Below, piece after piece: positions 42,978 through 55,115 of a stretch of DNA of 64,000 nt. The DNA lies in contig CP136064.1 in the NCBI GenBank assembly GCA_032622095.1, positions 181,136,011 through 181,200,010 on the forward strand. Reading direction: 5' to 3'. Position 1 is the first letter of the stretch. Each line of letters begins with the position of its first letter. The translations under genes and the position numbers were made by a program. Source of the DNA: Siphonodentalium dalli. Taxonomy: Eukaryota; Mollusca; Scaphopoda; Gadilida; Siphonodentaliidae. Below the pieces are notes generated by a model. It searched no databases, was not told the origin of the DNA, and worked only from the letters and a program-made list of their open reading frames with translations.

Positions 42978-44228
42978 AGATTATTCACGATCATATGCGA
43001 TTCATTATTCCTGACTCAATATATTCGCTAAGTCATATTTCCAAAATGAACTCTGAATTTGGAAGTTTTAACCTAGGATATTATCTCAGCCAACTTGATG
43101 AGGTATCATTGTAAAGTTTATTTTACTGTATTTCTTATACCTACATGTACCTGTAGGCGGTGACATAAACAAATAACAGGGTTTCCGCCAGGCTGGCTGC
43201 AGGTCCGTCCCACGGACCCATTCCCCCCCCCCCGTCGGTCGTTGCATGAAATCCCGCTCATACACAAATAAATTACGTTATTAAAAACTTTTTCAGTCTT
43301 GTCTGTGTCAACAGGCTATATATCTACACTTATTTTCATTAATATTGACAAAATGAAATCGACACAGTCCATCTCCCAACAAACAATAAGAAAGAGCGTG
43401 TCAAATAGCGACATTAGATACAGCGTAGTACATGTACATGTCGCGGTAACATCAAATAATGCCAGACAGTCCGGACACGGGATTCCATGGATGAAACTAC
43501 TCACGCTCGAAGCCCCCGTGCTATTGTACGATTACATAATTGGATCAAAGAACACCCAATTGCTGAGAGTCCGGTCGCCAAACCCCCGAAATTCACGGAT
43601 CCGTGTTTTGGCGTATAAAGTTTTTTTCTCTGCGGATTTTGTTAATTCAGGCATCCGACATCAATATTTTATCGGCTGGCCATCTGTCAGCCTTGAGCAA
43701 TTTTTTTTATAGCGACCTAAAAAGTATACCCCCCCCCCCCCAATTTTTTCCCAGACGTGAAACCAGTAACTTGGAATTTGTTGCAAATTCACATGACTAA
43801 TCTAGTAAAATGTATATATTTTCATGAAGCTAAGGCCAAATATAAAAGATAATATGTTTCCGTACATCGACCGACCCTAAAAATAACCCGCCGACCCTAA
43901 TCTTTTTATTGATATTTTGAGAAAAAGTCAAAATTTTCTAAATATTGATAATCATTAGGTGCAAAACACATGGTTTCTAACATAAGCCTGTGATAAGTGA
44001 CATGAAGTGTGACAGTTGTCTCAAAAGCCACAGATGTGTGATGGGTTGTGGATTGATAGGCATGAATCTTGCAATTTTAATTTCAAGAGAGTGGATCTCA
44101 TGCCTGCTTTACCATTATGCCTTGTTTGGGACTTATGGAACATATTCATGAGTTCCAAATAAACATGCATGCCCATTTATTATTTTCTTGACAGCATGAG
44201 AAATATACATTTCCATTTCGTTTGACAC
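42978..44228. other. Intergenic, fragments only
   Basis: Holds a poly-C patch (43730-43741), a GTTTCCG...GACCGACCC tail (43855-43945) that is the inverse of 37790-37870, and a fragment of the 7981-8435 MITE at 44150-44195. The ORF at 43299-43712 has no recognisable features. Confidence 0.5.
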
Positions 44229-44232
44229 TTAA

Positions 44233-45227
44233 CCCTTTGAACCCTGGCTCCCCACAACGATCGACTCCCTGACCCTGGGCTCCCAGGGGTATTTTGACTT
44301 ATTGTAGACTGTGTTCAGGCGTATGGCATGCACATGTATGCATTATATTCTACAATATTGTTTGCACCATTGGAAAGATTATTAAATTCTGAATTCAGCA
44401 CATCACAATCTATTTCAATATCTAAAATCCCGAAAAAGTTATAAAAAATTGAAAACTTATTAGATTTGTTATAGAAACTGCCAAATAATGCTACGTAACG
44501 TCACAATCCCAACGTAAATACAGCCAAAATAAACTATGGGTGTCCTCTGAATACCCCACCAATAACTAAAATGCGCGGCATTGTGCGGTCTATTGGCTTA
44601 TGCCATCTTCAAAGACACAATTCTGAACTTTATTCTCGAGTAAATATATATAGCGTGTACCTTTGCACCAAACAGTTATGATTTAATGAACTCAGAAGTT
44701 TGTATATTCTTGAACAAAACTCGTATGACATGCGTTTACATCCGACAATCATTAGCGCGAATTATATAATTTAGCGGGAATTTCTTCACACATTGCGAGT
44801 TATAAATACAACAAGAATACGTCACTAAAGTTTCTACCTTTTAATATATATTTTTAGATCTCTTATGAGCCATATAAGGCGATATGACCTAATGCGAAAC
44901 GAGAGGTCGCGAGAAACAATATGGCGGCGCCGTAATTGCAGAAATGTGATAACATGGAGACTGTATCCGGGTTTTAATCGGCTTATACTTCGCTATGCCA
45001 AACACAACCTCGATAGTTTTTGTGCAGCTAAAACAGTTGTAATATTAATTTTATGCAACAGTATTTTATTTTTCTCAACGTTGAGTATTTATCGAAATAT
45101 AAAAAATAAAGTGCAACACTGCGACGCCGATGGTAGAACGAGATTACGTCATGGCCGGAAAACCGGCCAGTCGCGTATATATGCAATTACGTTCTGGCCG
45201 GAATACCGGCCAGTCGGGTTCAAAGGG
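44233..45227. mobile_element. piggyBac-like non-autonomous element
   Basis: 995 bp between TTAA sites (44229-44232, 45228-45231) with ends CCCTTTGAACCC / GGGTTCAAAGGG. TTAA targets and CCC-starting ends are piggyBac hallmarks. A GGCCGGAA(A/T)ACCGGCCAGTC doublet lies near the right end (45153 and 45197). No transposase is encoded. Confidence 0.85.
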
Positions 45228-45318
45228 TTAATATTCAAACAACATTTTACTGGTACACTTCATTGCTTCACCCACCATGTTTCTTTTGCACACATTTAAA
45301 AATGCTGGGTGCTATCTA

Positions 45319-45652
45319 AAGGGGTACTGAATCTGCCAATTATGGGACCATCTCCTTTTATACTCAAGAGAATATATGCAGCAAATTAATGCATTTGAGC
45401 CATGGATTAGTGCCAAATACACTGATGTGTTCTATGAGAACGATGCAAACAACATGGTAATTTATATGACTGGAGTCATAAATTCATTTTCAATATACAT
45501 GTACTTACCATGTTGTTTGCACTATTCATAGAGCACATAAGTGTATTTGGCATTAATACATGCCTCAAATTCATTCATTTGTTGCATATATTCTGTTGAG
45601 TATACAAGGATATAGTCCTACAAATAACCGGATTCAGGGTACAGTACCCCTT
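45319..45652. mobile_element. Mariner-like foldback MITE with ~165-bp arms
   Basis: Ends AAGGGGTACTG / CAGTACCCCTT flanked by TA (45317-45318, 45653-45654). The two halves are imperfect inverted copies (AGAATATATGCA, CAAATACACT, AACAACATGGTAA with their complements), folding into one long hairpin. Another copy starts at 63743. Confidence 0.85.
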
Positions 45653-45654
45653 TA

Positions 45655-47454
45655 AAGGCACGTGAGGCCTTAGTTGTCGAAAATATTCATATTTGTTCCA
45701 ATCACCGTAAACAGAAAAACATTAAAACGCATACAGTTTCGTTCATATATACCATGACCATCGCGTAAACAGCATGTTATCATAAAGATTTACTATAGTT
45801 TACCCAAGCATGAGCCTGATTGTGTTATAGAAGACAGCACAATGCTGCTGGCTAATCACACACATTTTGCATAAACGCTCTTTATTCGTTCCATATCAGG
45901 AATTCACAAACAAAGAACGCTCTTTATGTTTACCATCATAATATAAACAAACACCAGAAAAGTTACTTTTTATGCTTTTGTTTACATAACAATGGTCAAA
46001 TATATGACAATAACATATTGATTATGCGATATTTCTTATTTGTATACGGACAAAGTCTGTCTACATTTTGTTGTTCTTTCTGTTTGTGGCGGTTTTTGAC
46101 GGGTGGAAATATTTTCACAGGATACCCACCGCCAAGGCCAACCGTACCTTTAATATATTATTTTGTTCAAAATAAATGTTTAGTTTTGATAAACTTGCTT
46201 TTATAATTGACACCAACTAATGCTACACAGGTTTTGAAAATGTGCTGAACAGTATATTCGTGTCTTGTCATGATTTCTGTTAGAGGATCTTTGTATAGGT
46301 TGCAAGGAAATTTAAAATTAACTGAAGACGAACTGCTGGTGGCTGCCAGACTTTCGGGAACACACTTAAAGTAACTGCATTAGTGCTGATCACAAACCCT
46401 GCGTACCCTTCAGCAGATTTTCAAAACCTGTGTACCGTAAAATACCCTTCAGCAATTTTATTTGGTGAGTGACCCCCTTCAGCCCAACTGACATCTTCAA
46501 CAATCAGGCAGAATATCCCATATGAACAATTCAAATATATAGGTTCTGTAATATTTTCGGACATAAATTCCGAGCCCCATCCCTCTGAGTTTATGGCCAA
46601 AATCAGTATGTGAATACTAAAACACACTATTAAGAATAACAGCAAGTTTGATATCTTGTTCAATGTTAATGTATATTTCCACAAGTAATACTTTCCCTAC
46701 AACACAAGTAGGCATTTTATGTCATTTCGGTCGAGGTAGTTCAATATTTCTGCAGCTGGAAAAAAATATCAAAAAATAATTAAAAAAAAAAAATTCCCTA
46801 CCTACCTACCCTAATTTTTTCTCTCCGTTATCGGAAACATATTATCTTTTTTATTTGGCCTAAGACATAATGACACTATTTCGTGCCAAAATTTAAACTC
46901 ACCACCCAAGATGGCTACCAAAATGGCCACCGGAAGTTAAAATATGACATTTTTTCACAAATATCTTCTAGATCAGTTCATGCTGTTTGGAACTGGTTGA
47001 GTAATATGACTTTATTTTGCATTCTGTATATTAACTGATCATTGGATCAATTAAATATGCAATTATTGGGGTCCTACCCGCTTGTGATCCCTCAAAAATT
47101 CGATTTTACAGAACGCGGTATAAAATTTCACAAAAAAATCACAACTTGGATTCTAGTCATATTTCAACAAGAAATGAACAGAAGGTTGCAATTAAGTAAG
47201 GCATACTATTACCTATGAATATTCCAACTAAGTGAAACCAAAATTCTTACTTTGGCTCAAAATGGCCACCAAAATATGTAAAATGGTAAATATTGCCCTA
47301 GGGTGTCCTGCAATCGCTTACAAGTTGTGGTTGATGTACAGAATTGGCTATTATGCCTTCTATACATTGAAAACTAACATGTCTGCTGCATCATGGTTAA
47401 TTGTTACTGTTGTCATCACTGACATCACCAAAACTATTGGACTTTTCTCTCACA
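45655..47454. other. Intergenic, degraded repeats
   Basis: Contains a CCCTACCTACCTACCC...GGAAACATATT tail (46798-46850) and an AAGATGGCTACC/AAATGGCCACC stretch (46905-46945) related to the 890-1330 family. No supported gene. Confidence 0.5.
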
Positions 47455-49510
47455 ACAAGACAGTCAATGACTGTGGGGTCGCTCATCAGACTGCAAAGAC
47501 TGATAAGACTGGGACTCTGGAGACCAAAACAGTCAGCACTTTTCATAATCACTTTAAAAGAAGTAGATTTAAAGAGGATATGTGGCTAGAGAGACTTCAA
47601 ATACATGTATGTAGATTGGTAAAAATCCACCTTGAAATTGCCAACTGTACACTACTGATCATCCCCCCTCCAGCTCAACAAGTCCCTTCCTGACCGGGCT
47701 CCAGACTCCCAAGTCTTAGGTTGGAATTTCACAACTGACACCTCAAACTTTCTCAAGTGTTGGAAATTTCCAATCTCACAAACGCCTTTTTTCTAAAACC
47801 ATTTAGACATGTTTGAAGCCCAATTATCCATGGACCCAAAACACAATACATGTATGTCAGACCAATCAGTCAGGTGGTTCCAAGGTAGATGTTTTAATGA
47901 ATTTGGTATTTCAATGATTTTATTAGACACAAAAGTGTTAACTGCCATTTCTTGACAGGTTGACCTCATTTGAACAAATCTGAATCTCAGTCACTAAAGG
48001 ATCCTCCCGATTCCTCCATATATGTAAAGTAAATAGTCAGGCCTGGAAATCTCAAGGCGGGCTGCCCGCCTACAGCCCACCTAGAATTTTCCATGGCGGG
48101 CTTTTTATAGCCCTCTTAGTCTACGATAGGACATTTATTATTTAGTTATTTTATTGTGTTTAATGAGTAAAATACTGCATCGAAATCGTAATTATATTGT
48201 ACAGTGTGGGGACTGTGCGCATGCGTGACCCGACGGTATTGTCAAATGGGAATTATAGCGGAATCAGTAAATTCTGGAACGAACTGTTTCGTAAATCTGA
48301 TCTTTTGATCGATTCTCACACATTTTATGACCAAAATAAATAATTTCTCTTCATAAGATTGAGCTTACAATATATTTCACTGGATAAAATGACACATGTT
48401 TGTGGATAGTGAGAACCAAATGTCACTGTCCCAATTAAGTTCAACGGTTCGTTCCGTTTCCGGTTCCTATCAGTGAAAATTGTATTTAGCTTGCAGCCGT
48501 CTTTTATCGCTTCGATTGACAATATTTTAATATAATTAGCTAAATGTATCCACAAATTCTAGTTTACACTGTTATTCAATTATTAAAGTTCAGAAACTAT
48601 TTTCTATGTCCCCAATTGCAAACACCCAGTAAATCTATAGATAGCGACTTGACCGCTGCAAGCAGCAGTCTGCGATCGACAATGGAATATGGATTACTTT
48701 GAGAGAAAAAGCAGTCAATATTCAAGTGCAAATATACTGGATTTAATATTGTTCTTGATTGTGTATTTTACGTAAAATTACACTTTCATGGAGAATGCTT
48801 TTAATGTGGACAAACTCACCCAATTCTGTTGCATGGGTTGGACCCTGACTGACAAATTGTTGTGAGTACAAACACTCTTACATTTTGTTTCTGGTTCATA
48901 TAGATTATCAGAACATATAAAACATAGTTAAATATTCACCATACCATAATTACTGTGGGGGATTTTGACATTCACAACTCTGTGGACACTTTGTTTCCAC
49001 ATGAAGAAAATTAATTTAAATGGAGTTATTCACCATCAAAAATAGACAAACTAACGGCAGTAGTAACTCAGATAAAATAAATCATAACTTTAAAAGTTGA
49101 GGGCATATCTAGGAGGGCTATTTTCTAGATCGCCAGCCCTGAATAGTCCAAACTCTCTTGAGAAGACATTTTAAGGTCCCACCCTATTTAACCTGGTGAC
49201 CACATCTGAATAAATTTGAATACCAGACACCAAAGAACCCTTCATACATATCATAAATATCAGTAAAATAGACCTGATGGTCCTTGTGAAGGAAGCATAT
49301 TAAGAGGGAAACTGTCCTTCGCTTGGCTCCTATTTGACCAGGTGACCCCATTTAAAAAAATCTGAATTGCAGTCAAGGAAGAACATTCCATTCTATATAA
49401 GCCAACTAGTTCTTGCAAACATATTTTAAGAATTACTACATGCATGTAGTGAAATAGTTAAGTCTCTGGCTCTGCCCTTATTTGACTTTGTGATCCCATT
49501 TTCACAAATC
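47455..49510 (+). repeat. Repeat block with ACAAGACAGTCAATGACTG start, split by a hAT insertion
   Basis: Starts ACAAGACAGTCAATGACTGT, also found at 57027. Sequence from about 47500 to 48038 and 49141 to 49340 runs parallel to 58365-59170 (GGGACTCTGGAGACC, TCACTTTAAAA, CACACTACTGATCA, TTGGAAATTTCCAATCTCA). Modules repeat GACCTCATTT...AAATCTGAAT every ~170 bp. Non-coding. Confidence 0.65.
48039..49140 (+). mobile_element. hAT-like element (AGGCCTGG), intact copy with related empty site
   Basis: 1102 bp, ends AGGCCTGG / CCAGCCCT, flanked by AAATAGTC (48031-48038) and GAATAGTC (49141-49148). The related locus near 58948 reads CTAAATAGTCCAAC without it, proving insertion and an 8-bp duplication. 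Its other copy is the reverse one at 11985-14891. No transposase. Confidence 0.9.
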
Positions 49511-49515
49511 TGATA

Positions 49516-49661
49516 AGGATAAGATTTAAGTTCCCCAGTTGAAGTTGGTGATATTCACCCATTGGGCACCTCATTTATGAATTTTATCTTCTGCAAATTA
49601 GGGGATATAGAAACTTCCTAGAAGGGAAATTTAACTAACAACAATGTAAATTTGATACTAT
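49516..49661 (+). repeat. Direct repeat, first copy
   Basis: About 145 bp nearly identical to 52605-52752 (AAGTTCCCCAGTTGAAGTTGG to AACAATGTAAATTTGATAC). The copies were probably close neighbours before the 49662-52323 element inserted after the first one. Confidence 0.8.
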
Positions 49662-50134
49662 CAGGGATTTTTCTGCCTATTTTGGGAATGGGTCCGGGTC
49701 CGTTCGAATTGGGAAAATGGTGTCTTTACAGACAAAATTGGGAATGTTCCATGTTTTAGAAAAATTCAATTAATCACTGTTACACACAGGTAAATAGTAC
49801 TAATTATCGGTGTATAACGCAACTTAAACACAGGTAACTCAAAGATGGAGTAAAATCCCAGCCCATTGAGGTCCATTTCTCAGCCACAGGTAAGTTGAAA
49901 ATTCACAGATAATAACGGAAGAATTCAAGCCATCCACCAAACTTCGACGGAAATAACGGTAATGAAACACCCAAGGATGGATAAGTATCTAGTTGTAATT
50001 CAATAAATAAAATAATTAATACCAAATCAATGTGTCCCGTGATATAATTCCCATATTGAGCTACCAGTACAGTACAACCGTACCTCAATGAAGAGACAAC
50101 ACGGGTGATTACCGCTCATCGAAGACATATTAAA

Positions 50135-50360
50135 ACGAGAGGCCGATCACGATCGGCAGATGTTTAACCCATACCTTGGCGATAGTGATCAGCTATTTTC
50201 AGTTCGGACACGAAAATCCAAAAGCCATAACTCTGTTTAAAATATAAGAAAATAGATCAAACCCAAATTCGAAATCTATCTGTATTTTGGGCTGAGAAAT
50301 ACACATACAAAATTTACATACATCTCAATAAAATGAGATATATCAGATGAAAGGTATTTC
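50135..50360 (+). repeat. ACGAGAGG repeat fragment
   Basis: ACGAGAGG plus palindrome CCGATCACGATCGG, then one GCCATAACTCTG module. Same 5' end as at 24808; truncated after about 220 bp. Confidence 0.6.
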
Positions 50361-50401
50361 TGCCAAGTATAAGGAATGTTGAGAATTAAGGGTTCATTTA
50401 A

Positions 50402-50700
50402 CCCTTAACCCAACAAACCGGCCAAATAAAGCTTCAACAGCCTAAAATATCTTCCGTCTGTCTCAATAGAACCATACAAATATGGATATCATTGGAACCG
50501 GCTCCTTGACCACATTGTGATAGTTACAGTTATGCCCTGTGCCAATGCATTCTCTTATATATGCGAGTCGACCATAGGTCACCTCGCATATATCAAGAGA
50601 ATGCATTGGCCTAACACTTTTTACCATTTTTTCTTACATTCTTTAACAATTTTATAATTTTTAATGTGTTAAGCACAGGGCCGTTCTGTTGGGTAAAGGG
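50402..50700. mobile_element. piggyBac-like MITE
   Basis: 299 bp between TTAA sites (50398-50401, 50701-50704). Ends CCCTTAACCCAACAAACCGG / CCGTTCTGTTGGGTAAAGGG. An internal hairpin pairs CCAATGCATTCTCTTATATA (50549) with its near complement at 50587-50610. Confidence 0.87.
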
Positions 50701-51059
50701 TTAACCACAAAAATCCATACAAGTGAAAGGGATATAATAGGAGAATGATTACATGAAAAATATACAAAAGCATAAAATTGATGACAAGGGTTAACAATTT
50801 TAACTCAATAAAATTAGGTACAGGTATGTCACTGGAACACTGCATTGATAAACCAGAGAGCTGTATGGAAATACAATAAACAACAGATGGTCCTCTGTCC
50901 AATTATACCTTCCACTGTGCCCTGACAATGGTGGCTAAAAATAACTCTAATTTCCAATAATACAAGTTAATCTATTCTCTCTCTCAGTGCTAACTGATAT
51001 CACAGGGGTTAGCTGCTATGGTTCTACATGATAAGCATAAAAATATCGAATCTGTTCAA

Positions 51060-51560
51060 TCCTTAGTTAAAAAGGGCCATAACTCTGGTATAAAAAACAG
51101 GATCTAACCCATATTCAAACTTGATCTGTATTTCGAGTTGAGAAACTCACATACATGTACCAAATTTGGTTCCTATCAGACGATAACTGGTTGAGCTATC
51201 GAAGCATGGATGAATTCTATATCAAAGGGCCATAACTCCATTAAAAATAATCTGATCAAACCCATATTCGAACTCGAATTGTATTTTTGATAAGAGAAAC
51301 TCACATACCAAATTTGGTTCTCATGAGATAATATTTTTTTTAGTTATCGTAGCATCCATGAATTCTAAGTCGAAAAAGGGCCACAACTCTGTAAAAAAAA
51401 CTCGGATCAAACCCATATTCGAACTCGATCTATATACAAAATTTAGTTCCGATCGGATAGAAAATATTTGAGTTATCGCACCATGCGTAAAGTGTCTACG
51501 GACAGACAGACGGACGGACACACGACGAGTGGTCAATCCGGACGTCGACATTATGTTTAC
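51060..51560 (+). repeat. Pearl-like element with three ~150-bp modules
   Basis: AAAAGGGCCATAACTCT-type starts at about 51069, 51226 and 51375, each followed by CCCATATTCGAACTCGATCT. Then ACGGACAGACAGACGGACGG (51498), GGACGTCGACATTATG, and a terminal palindrome of TATGTTTACCATA and TATGGTAAACATA type. Confidence 0.8.
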
Positions 51561-52323
51561 CATACTATGGTATGGGTAAACATAAAAAGCATGCGTGAGT
51601 TCTTTTCACTTCACTGCACTCTCACGTGACAACAATGTAAACAACATGATTAGCAATCACTGAGAGGCCGCCAGCTCACTGTCCAGGGTCCCTCGTTGCC
51701 ACCCAGCGATTGCTAATAACGATGTTCAGGGAAAGTGTGAATAACGTCGGCGGCTTCTTTCATGTTCATCCAGGCAGCAGTGTCATTGTGAAATGCTGTT
51801 TTTACATCACCTACGCAATTAGTTTACTGAATACAGTTCGGGTGAATTAAATTGACAAGTTGTTTTAAACTTTATGCAAGTCCTTGCTGTGTACACATAT
51901 TAAATACTACTTAATGGGGACACTAAGACTTTCCAAGGATGTGTTGGTCGAAACATTTATATTTATATTTACTGTACACGTGTTTTAAATCAGCAATTTA
52001 TTTAGAGTTATCATCCCTCTTTCATAAATGCACTGACTGGTAGAGGGGAGGTAATTCACATGGTAAGCTAATAGTTAGGTCGCCATTACACGATGCGGGC
52101 ATGTTCCCGATTTACTATGGGTTTTCAGCCGTTTATCGATCGACTGAGTGTACAAAACTCGGAAAAATCAAAAATGTTTATAATTATTCAATAAACCCGA
52201 TGGCATTATATACCTGACTGCAATTGGGAATTTGGTGGTTGAAAATTGGGAATAAAGGTGCCTTTTTCCCATTGGGAATGGGGCCGTTTACCGGACCCTG
52301 AGGACACCTAAAAAAAATCCCTG

Positions 52324-53005
52324 ACTATAGATACTTCCCAGAAGATGAGGCCTAAGCAGAATGAGGTCTCCAGAGGGTGAATTTGGTGATGCTAGCCCGC
52401 TGTGTGGGATAGCATCACAAAAAGCGTGTCTGTTCCTACATTGTGCATGCCTGGCCTCAAGCAACACAATGTATTATACAATCAAGCCTTGAAATAGTGT
52501 CTGTCATTTGCAGAATGAGGTCCCCAGAGGGTACAGCGGGCTAGCATCACTAAATTCACCCTCTGGGGACCTCATTCTGATAAGGCCCTCAACTGCTATG
52601 GAAGACCTAGAATAAGATTGAAGTTCCCCAGTTGAAGTTGGTGATGTTCACCCATTGGGCACCTCAATTATGAATTTTATCTTCTGCAAATTAGGGGATA
52701 TAGAAACTTCCTAGAAGGGAAATTTAACTAACAACAATGTAAATTTGATACCATACACTTCCCAGAAGATGAGGCCTAAGCAGAACGAGGTCTCCAGATG
52801 GTAAATTGGAGAGTCACCTAGGGAACATCCACTTTACATTTCACTTAATTTTTGTTTTCCACTTTATTTTTTCGCGGGGAAATTCAAATATCATATTTGT
52901 GCTATCTTTCTAATAATTATGTCATTTATTAACTTATTGTGAAGGCTAACAATGTATGTACTGAATTTCAGTGCCTTGTATTTAATCTACATGTGCAAAT
53001 TGTAC
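52324..53005. repeat. Direct-repeat partner and inverted GAATGAGGTC units
   Basis: 52605-52752 pairs with 49516-49661. A hairpin at 52513-52581 pairs CAGAATGAGGTCCCCAGAGG with CCTCTGGGGACCTCATTCTG. Further single GAATGAGGTCTCCAGA units occur at 52359 and 52779. Non-coding. Confidence 0.7.
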
Positions 53006-53013
53006 ATATGTTC

Positions 53014-54283
53014 TAGGGCCCTGCGAACCGTTCGATTCGAAACCGCTGTGATGATTCGGTCCGGTTCGAAACCTTAGACGGGATTCATTTATATCGAACC
53101 TTTTCTTTAGTCCCGCAAAATGGGCAAATTTTGCGTACTGGGAATTGTTTATTGATTATATACCGTCTATTAATTGGTTTACATACAACTGTGTGATACT
53201 ATGATTTTATGTTTACATTGGACATAATTACTTTGATCATTACTCGGGCGGGGTAACTGGGTGATATTTCATTGAACGGGTCTTTTGGCATAACTTTATT
53301 CCGCTCCCGCTAAACGGTCCAGTCGGACATGTCAAATTCGTGATAATTAATTAGTCAAACTATAACATTTCTATCTCAGTCAAAGTTCTACCTCGTCAAA
53401 GTTTGTTTTATTCTCCATATAACTTTACTAATAGACATAATTATACCTAACAAACGAGACAATAAGTTATGATTATTGATGAATACAGATCGAACAAGCT
53501 ATTTTGAATTCCGTAAACTGGCTGAAAGTGAATAGGTATTTCCGGCAGCCTTCTGTGTCAACAATTGGAGTCAACCAATCACAGTGAGGAGAAGGTGTGG
53601 CCATTGTTTATGAGCATAAATGATTGACATGATTATGTAACCCGATGTGCTTTGTCTTGTGACACTTAATTGCTACAACGCGACGTCGGCACGCTTTGAT
53701 CTTTGTCATGTGTTGTCGCAGTTACAGATTGACGAGTCTGTTAATAGTTACCGAGTTATGCCACGTGGCGCGTTCATGCTGTCAGTGTGTTAGGAGTTCA
53801 ATGCGTCGTTTATCGCATTGTTTACATTGTACATATGTACTACTGGAAGCTTGACCGATGATTCAATCAGACATCTGTCTCACTTACTGTTAGAATAAGT
53901 CATAAGTTATGATTTTTCATGAGTGATGCTCAGTGAGCGGACGCGGGTATTTACGGAGAATGATAATCGGATATTTGTTTTAATCGGGGTTATGTAATAT
54001 AATGAATGGACATAAACGGAACATAAAATCAACGTTTTATCGGATTGTCATTCATCTCCAATATAAAATAATTCTTCAACATGTAATTATCTTATATCGT
54101 ATACGATAAATTTGTATATAACACGTTGATTGTACTAACTGGCTACTAGTATTATGAGTACGTCGCTTGGACTCTCTTCAATGACACGGTCGGTAATTGG
54201 GTTCGAGGTTCGATTCGAAACCAAGACGATGATTCGGTTTCAAGGTTCGGTTCGACCTAAATTATAAGGTTCGCAGGGCCCTA
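53014..54283. mobile_element. hAT-like element (TAGGGCCCTGCGAACC)
   Basis: 1270 bp with perfect 16-bp ends TAGGGCCCTGCGAACC / GGTTCGCAGGGCCCTA and a perfect 8-bp duplication ATATGTTC (53006-53013, 54284-54291). GGTTCGATTCGAAACC-type words fill both subterminal regions. No transposase ORF. Confidence 0.95.
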
Positions 54284-54291
54284 ATATGTTC

Positions 54292-55058
54292 ATTAATATT
54301 CAATAAAACAACTAGTTTCAATATTTACAACAGTGTAGAATAACTTTCCACATAATTGGGCGTCAAGGCCTTTGGGGTGATTCTTTTCATAGACTTGAAA
54401 AAAGGTGTTGCAGTGGGGAACCTTTGTCATTTTGTTTCTGCCTTGCGCCATGTGCATGCATTTAAAAAACTTAAGTGCCAACACGCTGCTGGCACTTGTT
54501 TGGGACGACATGTTGACACTATTTTCCGGATGTTGGCAAAATTGTTTTAGATCTTCCGGTAAATATACTCTCCGGCTTCCGTTCGGTAAATTACCGTGGG
54601 CCTATATCATCCGGTTGTTACAGTCCGTTCTTTTCAGACACCGTTGGAAGTTTTGGGACAGATGTATTCTTTGCGATTGCGTTCGCGTAAATATTGTGTA
54701 GCATTATTTTGCCGGTATATTTGGGCATGTCGTTAGTTGACGTACATTAATAATGCGGTCATAAACTCATCACCCTAATGCCGCCATGGAGCTTCATTTT
54801 ACAGTGTGTCTGAAAACCACGTGCGCGTTTGTTTTTGTTTACAATCTGTTGCTATATCGGTCACAACACGGAATTTTATTGTCAGTGGGTCGATTTAATA
54901 ACCAAATAAGGAGACAATTTTAGTATGCTTGTTTATGTGAGAGGTCTATATATAACAATATAAATAGTGTAGTATTAATTCACGTGGAAATAGTAAATAC
55001 ATCGTATTTTATTTTTCGGGATTTGGAAAATAAATAAAGTGAGTTTCGTCGGGGGGTT
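54292..55058. other. Intergenic sequence
   Basis: No recognised gene or element ends. The short ORFs here overlap each other in different frames and look random. Confidence 0.5.
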
Positions 55059-55115
55059 TTGAGGTGGGGCGGGCGGGGGAGTGGAAACATGCCTATTTTT
55101 CGCTTTGGCCTTATT

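Larger units (their letters stand above)
49662..52323. mobile_element. hAT-like element (CAGGGATTTTT) with several nested insertions
   Basis: Ends CAGGGATTTTT / AAAAATCCCTG and subterminal GGGAATGGG-TCCG words on both sides. ACTAT flanks each side (49657-49661, 52324-52329), though a full 8-bp duplication is not clear. GATAC...ACTTCCCAGAAGATGAGG on the right continues the direct-repeat sequence interrupted at 49661. Inside are an ACGAGAGG repeat (50135), a piggyBac-like MITE and a pearl-like element. Confidence 0.75.

Noticed and set aside
44865-45299. 144-codon plus-strand ORF
   Set aside because: It runs across the right end of the piggyBac-like element at 45227, so it is not a unit of either sequence; composition is Arg-rich and random-looking.
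47232-47693. 153-codon plus-strand ORF
   Set aside because: Its second half lies in a repeat shared with 57027 and 58365, where the frame is not kept.
49662-52323. A perfect 8-bp target duplication for this element
   Set aside because: Only ACTAT is shared at the two edges; the element call rests on the inverted ends and the interrupted flanking repeat.
54190-54283. GGTTCGA-type words resembling a tRNA B box
   Set aside because: They are the subterminal repeats of the hAT-like element 53014-54283; no A box, no cloverleaf.
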